A DNA stretch of 20,268 nucleotides from Gammaproteobacteria bacterium. Its GTDB lineage: Bacteria > Pseudomonadota > Gammaproteobacteria > UBA6429 > Thiohalophilaceae. This document shows positions 1 to 7,209 of this stretch, in pieces. The position numbers and the translations under genes were made by a program. A model generated the notes under the pieces. The model was not told the DNA's origin and searched no databases. It worked only from the letters and a program-made list of their open reading frames with translations. Positions within the stretch are counted from its first letter, which is position 1. The number at the start of each line of letters is the position of its first letter. The stretch is from the NCBI GenBank assembly GCA_024641445.1, contig JAHEDA010000010.1, positions 1 to 20,268 of the forward strand, read 5' to 3'.

Positions 1-60
1 CATGCGCCACCAGGCCGGGTGGTCAAACTCTTTCTTCATGGCCTCATCTAAAATTGTCAT
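1..60 (-). CDS. Partial gene start downstream of resB, possibly ccsB
   Basis: An ATG at 60-58 opens a frame that runs off the window edge after 20 codons (MTILDEAMKKEFDHPAWWRM). It is preceded by GGGAG at a good ribosome-binding distance and starts 27 bp after the resB stop on the same strand, so it is very likely the next gene of the operon. In System II organisms the gene after resB is usually ccsB (ccsA), the multi-pass haem-handling partner of ResB. That identity is inferred from position only: the 20 visible residues are hydrophilic and show no family motif. The rest of the gene lies outside the window. Confidence 0.55.
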   Translation of the reverse strand, partial: MTILDEAMKKEFDHPAWWRM

Positions 61-87
61 TGCCAACTCCCGCTAACAAATCATTGG

Positions 88-2109
88 TTATGCACGAGGC
101 AGGCGCGCCTCAATACGCTCGCATAGCGCATCAAACATGTGGGCAAAATCTTCGGGGCTCCGATTACCACTCCCGGCAAATACCACATCACTCTTACCCC
201 CCTGTGGACGAATCAATACCCACAGGCGTTGGTGCACAATGTAAAACAACATGAACACACCCATGATTAACAAGGCGCTGCCAAGATAGACAACATTCTT
301 GCCGGGTGAGCGAGTGATTTGCAAGCCTGATGCCTCCACTTGCTGAAAATTCACCAACTGTAGATAAAAGGGTGCGCCGTATGACCCAATACCCGCGAGG
401 TTATTCACCGCATCCTCAAAGTAGGCCTGATCAAACAGGCTAAGATTTTTCTTGCCGAGTTTGACTCCCTCTTGCTTAAGGAGTTCCACATAAACACCTT
501 GCAACATGTTGCGCAAAACCTTCACATAGGCCTCAGCGACCTCAGCCTGTTTCTCTGTCGGGACCTTGGCGCGAATCTCGGCATCTACCGCGGCAAAGCC
601 ACCATGCGTATACATATCTACCAGATGCACCATGGAGTGTCGGACGGTATCGCGCATCTTGGCGTCCACTAACCCCTTACCGAGCGAACCATCAATGGCG
701 TGGCGGGCGATCGACTCAACCAGTAAAGGATTGTTGAGCAGGGCGTGAAAATGCATGAAGCGCTCAATGCCACCCTTGCTATCCGCAGGGATATGCAAGT
801 AGCGGAATTGCCCTCCGGCCTCTGAACGCATGCCACTGAGATAAAACAGACGCCCCTCTTGCATCACCGGCGACATGTAATTCACATACTCATGCGCCTG
901 CCCACTGGGGTCGCGTACCTTGAATTCGATGCTGGGCCCAAAATTCTTGAACATCTTCCCCGGCGGGTCGTTCTCATCATTGGGGAATATGTTATACAAC
1001 TTAAAGTTAGAAAATTCGATATTCATCTCGCCCTTGGAGGTGCTGACCTGACGGTCCTGATTTACCTGACCCTTGAGCGTGAGGGGTTTATCTGTCGGCT
1101 GAAAGAATGGCCAGGCCTTCAGTTCCAGGCGGGAACCCCCATCTGAAAAGCTCGCCTGATATATTGAGTAACCCCGATAGGTCAGGGGATGATTTACCGC
1201 GATGGTCTGGGCCAGCGGCTGTTTTAACTGGTCATCCTGGATAACGATGTCACTCTCAAAAGATTTTGGCTGCCCCGACTCATAGTGCTGGATGCGGAAG
1301 TCCTTCAGCTCGACGGCAAAGGGCAACTCCTGCACCAGATAACCGTCACGCACATTCAAAAAAACCAGATTGGTACTGGTATTCTCCGGCAGCGTTACTG
1401 AACCACGAAATGAGAGGATGTCATTGGGCTTGAGACGACTGATCGGAGGCACCTCACTCGCAAGGATGTCGCGCTTCTCTAACTTGAGGTAACCAAGTGA
1501 CTCACGGATATTCAGACCGATATTGCTATCCAGCAATGCGCCGATACAGATCACTACGATACCAATATGCGTAAACAGATAACCCAGGCGATTTAATCCG
1601 CCCTTCATACCTGCGATCAGGAGACCCTCATCAGTCTCACGCTGTCGTAGCCGATAGCCCTGATCGCTCAATAATGCGACAAAATAGGCGCGGGTCTGAT
1701 CGGCCGATTGCTGGAACGACCAACCCCGGGTGCTGTGCATACCACGCAGTGATTTTTCCTGCACCTTAAGACGGAAGTGTCGCATGTCACGCAACATGGT
1801 CGGGCCATTACGATAAATACAGACACTGGTACTCAGCACCAGGAAGAACAGTAACAGTAGGAACCACCAGGCCCCATAGACGTTGTACAGGCCAAGGGTA
1901 CGAAACACCTCATGCCAAAACGGACCAAACTTTATGATGTAGTCCTGATAGGGCTGGTTCTGTTGCAAGACCGTTCCAATCACTGAGGCAATAGCGACTA
2001 CTACCAATATGACGATGGCCAGATTCATGGAACCGAGAAATGCCAAGGCAAATTCGGCGTAGGCGCGTCCGTGACGAGGTGGTGAGGATATCTGCTGACT
2101 ATCTGACAT
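88..2109 (-). CDS. resB: Cytochrome c biogenesis protein ResB (Ccs1), System II
   Basis: ResB works with CcsB/CcsA in the inner membrane to deliver haem and attach it to periplasmic apocytochromes c. The 673-residue product has the family layout: membrane segments near residues 26-48, 80-98 and 177-196, a large periplasmic domain of about 400 residues, and a final membrane segment near 606-625 followed by a short cytoplasmic tail. Histidines next to the third and fourth segments (LFTHIGI near 181, IVHQRLW near 626) sit where family members carry conserved His. I chose the ATG at 2109; a GTG three codons upstream (2118) is possible, and neither has a strong ribosome-binding site. The gene follows the terminator of the cytochrome pair, so it probably has its own promoter in the ~80 bp before it. 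Two substrates, cytochromes c4 and c5, are encoded directly upstream. Confidence 0.95.
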   Translation of the reverse strand: MSDSQQISSPPRHGRAYAEFALAFLGSMNLAIVILVVVAIASVIGTVLQQNQPYQDYIIKFGPFWHEVFRTLGLYNVYGAWWFLLLLFFLVLSTSVCIYRNGPTMLRDMRHFRLKVQEKSLRGMHSTRGWSFQQSADQTRAYFVALLSDQGYRLRQRETDEGLLIAGMKGGLNRLGYLFTHIGIVVICIGALLDSNIGLNIRESLGYLKLEKRDILASEVPPISRLKPNDILSFRGSVTLPENTSTNLVFLNVRDGYLVQELPFAVELKDFRIQHYESGQPKSFESDIVIQDDQLKQPLAQTIAVNHPLTYRGYSIYQASFSDGGSRLELKAWPFFQPTDKPLTLKGQVNQDRQVSTSKGEMNIEFSNFKLYNIFPNDENDPPGKMFKNFGPSIEFKVRDPSGQAHEYVNYMSPVMQEGRLFYLSGMRSEAGGQFRYLHIPADSKGGIERFMHFHALLNNPLLVESIARHAIDGSLGKGLVDAKMRDTVRHSMVHLVDMYTHGGFAAVDAEIRAKVPTEKQAEVAEAYVKVLRNMLQGVYVELLKQEGVKLGKKNLSLFDQAYFEDAVNNLAGIGSYGAPFYLQLVNFQQVEASGLQITRSPGKNVVYLGSALLIMGVFMLFYIVHQRLWVLIRPQGGKSDVVFAGSGNRSPEDFAHMFDALCERIEARLPRA

Positions 2110-2141
2110 GGTCCGCACTCAATGGGATGGGTTGGTGCTGG

Positions 2142-2172
2142 AATAAAAAGGGTGGTCAGTGACCACCCTTTT
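2142..2172 (-). terminator. Rho-independent terminator of the cytochrome c5-c4 operon
   Basis: A perfect 13-bp inverted repeat (AAAAGGGTGGTCA at 2146-2158, its complement at 2160-2172) lies 24 bp after the cytochrome c4 stop. Read on the minus strand the stem is followed by TTTTTATT, a good U-tract. On the plus strand the tail is only TTTTCG, and no plus-strand gene needs it. It separates the cytochrome operon from resB. Confidence 0.85.
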
Positions 2173-2196
2173 CGTTACTGCCGGAAAAAAACCGGT

Positions 2197-2799
2197 TTAG
2201 TGCAGGCCGGAGACGTACGAGGCAACCGCCTCGATCTCTGCATCCGACATGTGCTTGGCAACGGTACGCATGATGCCGTTGGGATCATTGCTACGTGTAC
2301 CATTGCGGAAGTCCTTCATGGCCTTGCCCACATAGGCGGCATGCTGACCCGCCAGGCGTGGGAACTTGGCCGGGGGGTTACCGCTACCGGTCGGACCGTG
2401 ACAGCCCATACAAGCGGCCACACCGGTCGCATTGTTGCCACCGCGATAGATCCGCTCACCCAGGGTGAGCTTGTCTTTCTCGGTACCACCGGGGCTGGTC
2501 TCCTGGCCACTGAAGTGAGCAGCCAGATCGGCCATGTCCTTGGTATTGAGGCTGGCAGCCTGCGTCGTCATGATGGGGTCCTTACGGGCACCACCCTTAA
2601 AGTCGGCCAACTGCTTTTCGATATAGGCGGCACCCTGACCGGCCAGCTTGGGCCATTGGGGGTTTGCGCTATTGCCATCGGCACCATGACAAGCCGAACA
2701 CACTGCCGCCTTGCTGCGCCCCGCACTGGCATCACCCTCGGCCTGTGCAGCGGCACAGACCAGCAGGGCGAGCAGGCTCAACAATACTCTCTGCATCAT
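2197..2799 (-). CDS. Di-haem cytochrome c4
   Basis: A periplasmic or membrane-attached di-haem electron carrier, in this family often the electron donor to terminal oxidases. The 200-residue product has a cleavable signal peptide (residues 1-20, ending AQA) and two tandem cytochrome domains. The haem-binding motifs are CSACH at 34-38 and CMGCH at 130-134. Likely axial methionines are M77 and M177, in similar positions after each haem motif. Length and domain duplication match cytochrome c4. The start overlaps the stop of the preceding cytochrome gene (ATGA), which implies translational coupling; an ATG one codon later is equally possible. Maturation would use the System II genes downstream. 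Confidence 0.95.
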   Translation of the reverse strand: MMQRVLLSLLALLVCAAAQAEGDASAGRSKAAVCSACHGADGNSANPQWPKLAGQGAAYIEKQLADFKGGARKDPIMTTQAASLNTKDMADLAAHFSGQETSPGGTEKDKLTLGERIYRGGNNATGVAACMGCHGPTGSGNPPAKFPRLAGQHAAYVGKAMKDFRNGTRSNDPNGIMRTVAKHMSDAEIEAVASYVSGLH

Positions 2800-3110
2800 T
2801 TAGACATACCCACCATGTAATCAACCGCGGCCTTGACTGCGGCATCACTCAGGTCAGCACGACCACCCTTGGGGGGCATAACACCGTGCTTACCCTGGAA
2901 ACCCTTCAGTGCATGGGTGTGCAGTGTGGAGGCACCTTGTGCAATACGGTCCTTCCACGCGGCCTTGTCGCCCGCCTTGGGGGCACCCGCGGCGCCAGTA
3001 CCGTGACAGGCAAAGCAGGCCTGCTGATAGGTCTGTTGACCTTCATTGGCCTGGGCAGAAGCGGCGGCCATCATGCCGAACACAGCGGCGATCACTACGG
3101 TCTTCTTCAT
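2796..3110 (-). CDS. Mono-haem cytochrome c5 family protein
   Basis: A small periplasmic electron carrier. The 104-residue precursor has a signal peptide (1-21, ending AQA), one haem-binding motif CFACH at 32-36, and a GVMPPKGG segment with the likely axial Met at 78, typical of the cytochrome c5 group. A strong Shine-Dalgarno (AGGAGAG, about 7 nt before the ATG) supports the start. It is the first gene of a two-gene operon with cytochrome c4; the two are also neighbours in many gammaproteobacteria. The pair probably shuttles electrons between membrane complexes and oxidases; the exact partners cannot be read from the sequence. Confidence 0.92.
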   Translation of the reverse strand: MKKTVVIAAVFGMMAAASAQANEGQQTYQQACFACHGTGAAGAPKAGDKAAWKDRIAQGASTLHTHALKGFQGKHGVMPPKGGRADLSDAAVKAAVDYMVGMSK

Positions 3111-3245
3111 ATCGACTCTCCTAATTGGAATGTTGGTAATTCATTATGCCCCGGCGACCCCAGCCTATCGTGATACACTGCGGCGGCGCCGAAAACCTCA
3201 AAAATTCGTGGCACTTATATACCGATCAGCCGAGCAAAGTGCAAG
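3111..3245. promoter_or_regulatory. Divergent intergenic region between cytochrome c5 and engB
   Basis: This 135-bp gap must hold promoters for both divergent genes. Possible -10 elements are TATATA at 3216-3221 (plus strand, engB) and CATAAT on the minus strand (3148-3143, cytochromes). Neither has a convincing -35 partner, so the promoter assignment is weak. No operator-like palindrome was seen. Confidence 0.3.
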
Positions 3246-3860
3246 ATGGAACATCAACCCCCCACCCGTTATAACAAGGCCAGCTTTATAAAGAGTGTGC
3301 CGCACGCTGGACTTGCTCCACTGGATGCCGGTGCCGAGGTTGCCTTTGCCGGGCGTTCAAACGCCGGGAAATCCAGTGCCCTCAATACTATCACGGGTCG
3401 GAAGTCTCTCGCACGCACCAGTAAAACCCCGGGTCGTACTCAACATTTGGTCTTTTTTGCCCTCGACGAGACACGCCGCCTGGTCGACCTGCCCGGCTAT
3501 GGCTATGCCAAGGTCCCCCTTGCTATCAAAAAGGAGTGGGCCAAGACCCTGCAAGAATACCTGAGTACGCGCACATCGCTACGGGGGGTCATCCTGCTCA
3601 TGGACATCCGCCACCCCATGACCGACTTCGATACCCAGATGCTGGAGTGGTGCCGCAAGGCCGATATGCCCGTTCATATCTTGTTGACCAAGGCCGACAA
3701 GCTGAAACGTGGCCCGGCCATCAGCGCATTACTCCAGGTCGAAAAGCAGATCAAGGAGTTTCCGCTCGTCAGCGCCCAAATCTTCTCCGCGACCGAGCGC
3801 ACCGGCGCGGAGGAGGTGGTTGAGGTGCTGGATAACTGGCTGGGGTTTACCAGCGAATAG
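3246..3860 (+). CDS. engB: Ribosome biogenesis GTP-binding protein EngB/YsxC (YihA)
   Basis: A TrmE-Era-EngA-EngB-Septin-like GTPase involved in assembly of the large ribosomal subunit. The 204-residue protein is full length for the family. The G motifs are in order: G1 GRSNAGKSS at 36-44, the TPGRTQ switch I segment at 61-66, G3 DLPGYG at 81-86, G4 TKAD at 148-151, and a G5-like SAT near 175. The start is the ATG at 3246, preceded by only a weak GCAAG; the N-terminus fits family alignments. It converges on polA, the same engB/polA arrangement seen in E. coli (yihA/polA). Confidence 0.95.
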   Translation: MEHQPPTRYNKASFIKSVPHAGLAPLDAGAEVAFAGRSNAGKSSALNTITGRKSLARTSKTPGRTQHLVFFALDETRRLVDLPGYGYAKVPLAIKKEWAKTLQEYLSTRTSLRGVILLMDIRHPMTDFDTQMLEWCRKADMPVHILLTKADKLKRGPAISALLQVEKQIKEFPLVSAQIFSATERTGAEEVVEVLDNWLGFTSE

Positions 3861-3969
3861 ATAGGCCTCATGCAAAGACAGACCGCATTCTGGGTCGGCC
3901 TCACCCCAAAACATCACGCCAACCGACTCGAGCTCAGGTAATCAGGTGATTGGGAAAATCTTCCGGCAT

Positions 3970-4010
3970 AAAAAAAGCCCCGGTCCAAGAGTGTGGGGGA
4001 GGACCGAGGC
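3970..4010 (-). terminator. Intrinsic terminator of sibling B small RNA
   Basis: On the minus strand a 10-bp stem (one G-U pair) with a 14-nt C-rich loop is followed by seven U (3976-3970). On the plus strand the A-run precedes the stem, so it cannot terminate engB. This fixes the direction of transcription of the RNA. Confidence 0.85.
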
Positions 4011-4080
4011 TCAATGTCGTCTCCCGGCTTGGGGAACCGGGAACTTGTCCTCACACAGGGAGGTTGTGAGAAACAAGCTT
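3970..4080 (-). ncRNA. Distal C-rich-loop small RNA between polA and engB (sibling B)
   Basis: Predicted RNA of about 111 nt, read from near 4080 down to the U-tract at 3976-3970. Three hairpins are visible. The first is a long one: outer stem 4044-4048/4073-4077, inner stem CTCACA/TGTGAG at 4050-4055/4065-4070, minus-strand loop ACCUCCCUG. The second has stem 4022-4027/4037-4042 and loop UUCCCCAAG. The third is the terminator, stem 3977-3986/4001-4010, with loop UCCCCCACACUCUU. No coding potential is evident. All loops are C-rich, resembling single-stranded seeds that pair with G-rich ribosome-binding sites. Strand and locus match Spot 42 (spf), which lies between polA and yihA/engB in E. 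coli. The 5' end is estimated from a possible -10 TACACT (4092-4087). Function is inferred, not shown. Confidence 0.72.
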
Positions 4081-4086
4081 GAGTAA

Positions 4087-4141
4087 AGTGTAGCGGGGAT
4101 TTCCTGTCTGTGTGGTGACGCACTGTGAACAATTGTTACAG
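4087..4141 (-). promoter_or_regulatory. Candidate activated promoter of sibling B: -10 and upstream palindrome
   Basis: A -10-like TACACT (4092-4087) lies 7 nt before the presumed RNA start, but no TTGACA-like -35 is found at 16-18 bp. Instead a near-perfect palindrome, CTGTgAACAATTGTTACAG on the plus strand (4123-4141, one extra G; core AACAATTGTT exact), is centred near -52. Its position suggests binding of an activator. The regulator is unknown. Confidence 0.4.
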
Positions 4142-4178
4142 TCTTTTCGCCACGTGCACACCTAGAGAAATAAGGGGC

Positions 4179-4227
4179 AAAAAAAGGCCCCGGACTTGGG
4201 ATATGGGGGAAGAGAGAGTCCGGGGCC
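4179..4227 (-). terminator. Intrinsic terminator of sibling A small RNA
   Basis: A perfect 11-bp GC-rich stem (4186-4196 with 4217-4227), a 20-nt C-rich loop and seven U on the minus strand (4185-4179). The same stem-loop could also stop any read-through from polA. Confidence 0.9.
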
Positions 4228-4313
4228 AAGCTCAAGCTACCCGAAAGGAGTATCGGGCGTTCCCACCAGGGAGGTCGCGGGAACGATTTCACTTGTTACG
4301 TAGAGTGAGATGG
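4179..4313 (-). ncRNA. polA-proximal C-rich-loop small RNA (sibling A)
   Basis: Predicted RNA of about 135 nt. Hairpins in order on the minus strand: TCACT/AGTGA (4304-4308/4289-4293); GUUCCC/GGGAAC (4279-4284/4259-4264) with ACCUCCCUGGU in the apical part; CCCGA/UCGGG (4253-4257/4240-4244) with loop UACUCCUU; and an 11-bp terminator stem with a 20-nt loop containing UUCCCCCAUAUCCC. The CUCCUU loop copies the anti-Shine-Dalgarno core of 16S rRNA, and ACCUCCCUG is shared exactly with a loop of sibling B. Same strand as polA and directly downstream of it, as for Spot 42. No open frame with a ribosome-binding site was seen within it. It could start at its own promoter or be released from the polA mRNA. 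Confidence 0.72.
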
Positions 4314-4319
4314 GCGCGC

Positions 4320-4347
4320 CGTATAAAAGTTCAACCGGGAGGGTAAA
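4320..4347 (-). promoter_or_regulatory. Candidate promoter of sibling A small RNA
   Basis: On the minus strand TTTACC (4347-4342) and TATACG (4325-4320) are spaced by 16 bp, each a 4/6 match to sigma-70 elements. A GC-rich discriminator (GCGCGCC) follows, of the type found at growth-rate-controlled promoters. The -35 lies inside the hairpin just after polA. Confidence 0.4.
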
Positions 4348-4364
4348 TAAATTACCCCCGCCGG
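4335..4364 (-). terminator. Imperfect hairpin directly after the polA stop
   Basis: GGGTAA/TTACCC (4341-4346/4352-4357) flanked by CCGG/CCGG (4335-4338/4361-4364) forms a hairpin 5 bp after the polA stop. On the minus strand the tail is TTGAACTTTTATAC, a poor U-tract, so it may be a weak terminator, a 3'-end protector or an RNA-processing site. Confidence 0.45.
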
Positions 4365-4369
4365 ACTGC

Positions 4370-7102
4370 CTAGTGTGCCTCATCCCAGTTTTTACCCACC
4401 CCAACGTCCACCACCAGCGGGACCTTGAGCTCTGCCGCATGACTCATCTCCGCACGCACGCGGGCAACCGTGGCCTCAATCTGTGCCACCGGCACCTCAA
4501 ACACCAGTTCATCGTGTACCTGCATGATCATATTCACCTGCTGCATCTCCGCACGCAGCAAGGCATCCAGTTTGATCATGGCGCGCTTGATAATATCGGC
4601 GGCCGTACCCTGCATGGGTGCATTGATAGCGGTGCGCTCGGCGTATTGGCGCCGCTGCACGTTGCTGGATCGGATCTCGGGCAGATATAAACGCCGACCA
4701 AACACCGTCTCAACATAACCCTGTTGGCGCGCCAACTCACGCGTCTGATCCATGTAAATTTTTACACCTGGGTAGCGGGCGAAATACAGGTCAACATAGG
4801 CCTGCGCCTCACCCCGCCCAATATCGAGTTGCTTGGCCAGTCCAAATGCCGACATGCCATAGATCAAACCAAAGTTGATCGCCTTGGCCGAGCGCCGTTG
4901 TTCGGTTGTTACCTCAACCGGGGTAACCCCAAATACCTCCGCCGCCGTGGCACGGTGCACGTCCTCGCCGCTCTCAAAGGCATGCACCAGCCCCTTGTCA
5001 CCCGAGAGATGGGCCATGATGCGCAGCTCTATCTGTGAATAGTCGGCCGCGACAATTTTATATCCATCGGGTGCGATAAAGGCCTGCCGAATACGACGGC
5101 CCTCTTCGGTACGGATGGGGATGTTTTGTAAATTGGGATCAGATGACGAGAGTCTTCCCGTTGCTGCCACCGCCTGATGGTAGGAAGTATGCACGCGCCC
5201 AGTCTTGCGACTGATTTGCTCGGGCAGTTTATCGGTGTACGTCGATTTGAGTTTACTCAGGCTACGGTGTTCCAGGATAAGTCGCGGCAATTGGTATTCC
5301 TCTGCCAACTCTTGCAACACATTTTCTGCCGTAGAGGGCTGCCCCTTGGGAGTCTTCGCCGTTACCGGGAGGCCCAGCTTGTCGTAGAGGATCTCCTGGA
5401 TCTGTTTGGGTGAGCCGAGATTGAACTCACCTCCAGCAACGCTATAGGCCTCGCCCGCGATCTCGTCAATACGCCTGGCCAGCTCTTTACTCTGCTGTTG
5501 CAGGCGTTTTTTATCAATCAAGACCCCGCATCGCTCCATGCGCGAGAGCACGGGCACCAGCGGGATCTCGATCTCCTCAAATATCTTTTTCAGGGCAGGT
5601 TGCGCGGCAAGTTTTGCCCACAGCGCCTGGTGCAGACGCAGGGTAATATCGGCATCCTCAGCGGCATAGGGCGTGGCATCTTCGATGGGGACCTCGTTAA
5701 AGGTCTTTTGTTTGACCCCCTTCCCGGCCACGTCCTCAAAGTGAATAGTATTGTGACCGAGATATTTGAGTGCCAGCGTATCCATATCGTGACGTGATGC
5801 GGTGCTGTCCAGCACGTACGACTCCAGCATAGAGTCAAACTGCACTCCCTGTAGTTCGATATCATGATTGGCCAACACGTTCATGTCGTACTTCAGATGC
5901 TGCCCGAGCTTGTGGTGTTTGGGGTCTTCCAGTAGCGGCTTGAGTTGTGCCAGAACCGTCTCGCGATTGAGCTGTGCAGGCGCACCCAGGTAATCATGCG
6001 CTAACGGGACATAGGCCGCTTTACCTGACTCCACACAAAACGACACCCCCACCACCTCGGCCTCAATATAGTTCAGGCTGGTCGTCTCGGTATCAAAGGC
6101 AAATAGCTCGGCCTGTTGCAGTTGCTGTAGCCATTTATCCAGTGCTACTTGTGTCAGCACACACTCGTAATTCGTCTCCGCCGGTGACTGAGGGGCATCT
6201 ATCCCGCCGACCTCACCGTTTACGTCGCCTCCGTTTAGCTTGTCGAGAATCTCCTTAAGCCAGTTCTTGAACTCCAGCTTACTAAACCACTCACGCAGCG
6301 CCTCTTTATCAGCGGGTTGGTGTTTGAGCGTCTGTGGTGACTCCGGTAATTCTACATCGGTCTTGATGGTGACGAGCTGGCGTGAGAGTGGCAGTTGTGG
6401 CATGAATTCGCGCAGGTTCTCACCAACCTTGCCAGCGATCTCGCCGGCCCGCGCCACGATGTCATCCAGGCTACCGTATTCACCCAACCACTTGGCCGCC
6501 GTCTTCGGACCCACCTTGGGCACACCGGGTACGTTATCGACGGTGTCACCGATCAGCGCAAGGTAATCGACGATACGCTCAGGTGGCACGCCGAATTTTT
6601 CGATCACACCCTCACGGTCCATCTCGGTGTCGGTCATGGTGTTCACCAACGACACATGCGGATTCACCAACTGCGCCATGTCCTTATCGCCAGTGGAGAT
6701 CACCGTGTCCATACCGAGTAGCGTGGCCTGCTCGGCCAAGGTACCGATTACATCGTCAGCCTCCACCCCCTCGATGCACAGGAGCGGAAATCCCATGGCC
6801 CTGACAATTTCATGGATGGCCTCGATCTGCTGACGTAGCTCCTCTGGCATCGGTGGGCGATTGGCCTTATATTCCTTATACATCTCGTGCCGAAAATTTT
6901 TGCCCTTGGCATCAAACACCACTACTACATGTTCAGGGCCATACTCCGATAGCAGCCGTCGCAGCATATTGACGACACCGTAAATCGCACCCGTTGGCTC
7001 TCCCTTCGAGTTCGTCAGTGAGGGCATGGCGTGATAGGCGCGAAATAGATAGGACGAGCCATCGACGAGGATAAACGGGGACTTGCTGGATTTTTTCGTC
7101 AT
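4370..7102 (-). CDS. polA: DNA polymerase I
   Basis: Repair and Okazaki-fragment-maturation polymerase of 910 residues, close to the 928 of E. coli. The 5' nuclease domain spans about 1-285 (FILVDGSSYLFRAYHAM at 10-26, acidic EADD at 114-117, TGDKD at 137-141). A short Gly/Pro-rich linker near 290-310 leads to the 3'-5' proofreading domain, whose DTETTSL at 337-343 keeps the catalytic Asp and Glu. The polymerase domain has motif A DYSQIELR from D687, motif B RRSAKAINFGLIYG with K740, and motif C QVHDE at 861-865. All active sites look intact. I chose the ATG at 7102 because the protein there begins MTKKSSKSPF and the family starts at this point; an upstream frame extends 30 codons without homology. 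It is divergent from the LOG gene and convergent with engB. Confidence 0.97.
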   Translation of the reverse strand: MTKKSSKSPFILVDGSSYLFRAYHAMPSLTNSKGEPTGAIYGVVNMLRRLLSEYGPEHVVVVFDAKGKNFRHEMYKEYKANRPPMPEELRQQIEAIHEIVRAMGFPLLCIEGVEADDVIGTLAEQATLLGMDTVISTGDKDMAQLVNPHVSLVNTMTDTEMDREGVIEKFGVPPERIVDYLALIGDTVDNVPGVPKVGPKTAAKWLGEYGSLDDIVARAGEIAGKVGENLREFMPQLPLSRQLVTIKTDVELPESPQTLKHQPADKEALREWFSKLEFKNWLKEILDKLNGGDVNGEVGGIDAPQSPAETNYECVLTQVALDKWLQQLQQAELFAFDTETTSLNYIEAEVVGVSFCVESGKAAYVPLAHDYLGAPAQLNRETVLAQLKPLLEDPKHHKLGQHLKYDMNVLANHDIELQGVQFDSMLESYVLDSTASRHDMDTLALKYLGHNTIHFEDVAGKGVKQKTFNEVPIEDATPYAAEDADITLRLHQALWAKLAAQPALKKIFEEIEIPLVPVLSRMERCGVLIDKKRLQQQSKELARRIDEIAGEAYSVAGGEFNLGSPKQIQEILYDKLGLPVTAKTPKGQPSTAENVLQELAEEYQLPRLILEHRSLSKLKSTYTDKLPEQISRKTGRVHTSYHQAVAATGRLSSSDPNLQNIPIRTEEGRRIRQAFIAPDGYKIVAADYSQIELRIMAHLSGDKGLVHAFESGEDVHRATAAEVFGVTPVEVTTEQRRSAKAINFGLIYGMSAFGLAKQLDIGRGEAQAYVDLYFARYPGVKIYMDQTRELARQQGYVETVFGRRLYLPEIRSSNVQRRQYAERTAINAPMQGTAADIIKRAMIKLDALLRAEMQQVNMIMQVHDELVFEVPVAQIEATVARVRAEMSHAAELKVPLVVDVGVGKNWDEAH

Positions 7103-7209
7103 CTGTCGCTGTTCAACTCTGCTGGCGGTGGAGGGAGAAAAAATTCTATCATTAGCGGCACCTCGCCACCGATAATAACGCACACCCCACACAGCTGGAT
7201 TTGAACCCC

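Noticed and set aside
2122..3173. Long plus-strand frames (232 and 169 codons) opposite the cytochrome genes.
   Set aside because: They are antisense shadows of cytochromes c4 and c5, whose signal peptides, CXXCH motifs and ribosome-binding sites are clear.
3970..4313. Plus-strand reading as a CsrB/RsmZ-like RNA, because the plus-strand loops contain AGGGAGG and AAGGAG (GGA motifs).
   Set aside because: The seven-base A-runs precede each strong stem on the plus strand but become U-tracts on the minus strand, two separate terminators point to minus-strand transcription, and the Spot 42 locus has the RNA on the polA strand. A CsrA-sponge role is therefore unlikely.
4011..4346. Open reading frames across the small-RNA region on both strands (about 70-90 codons).
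   Set aside because: They lack ribosome-binding sites, have no recognisable protein features and run through strong hairpins and terminators.
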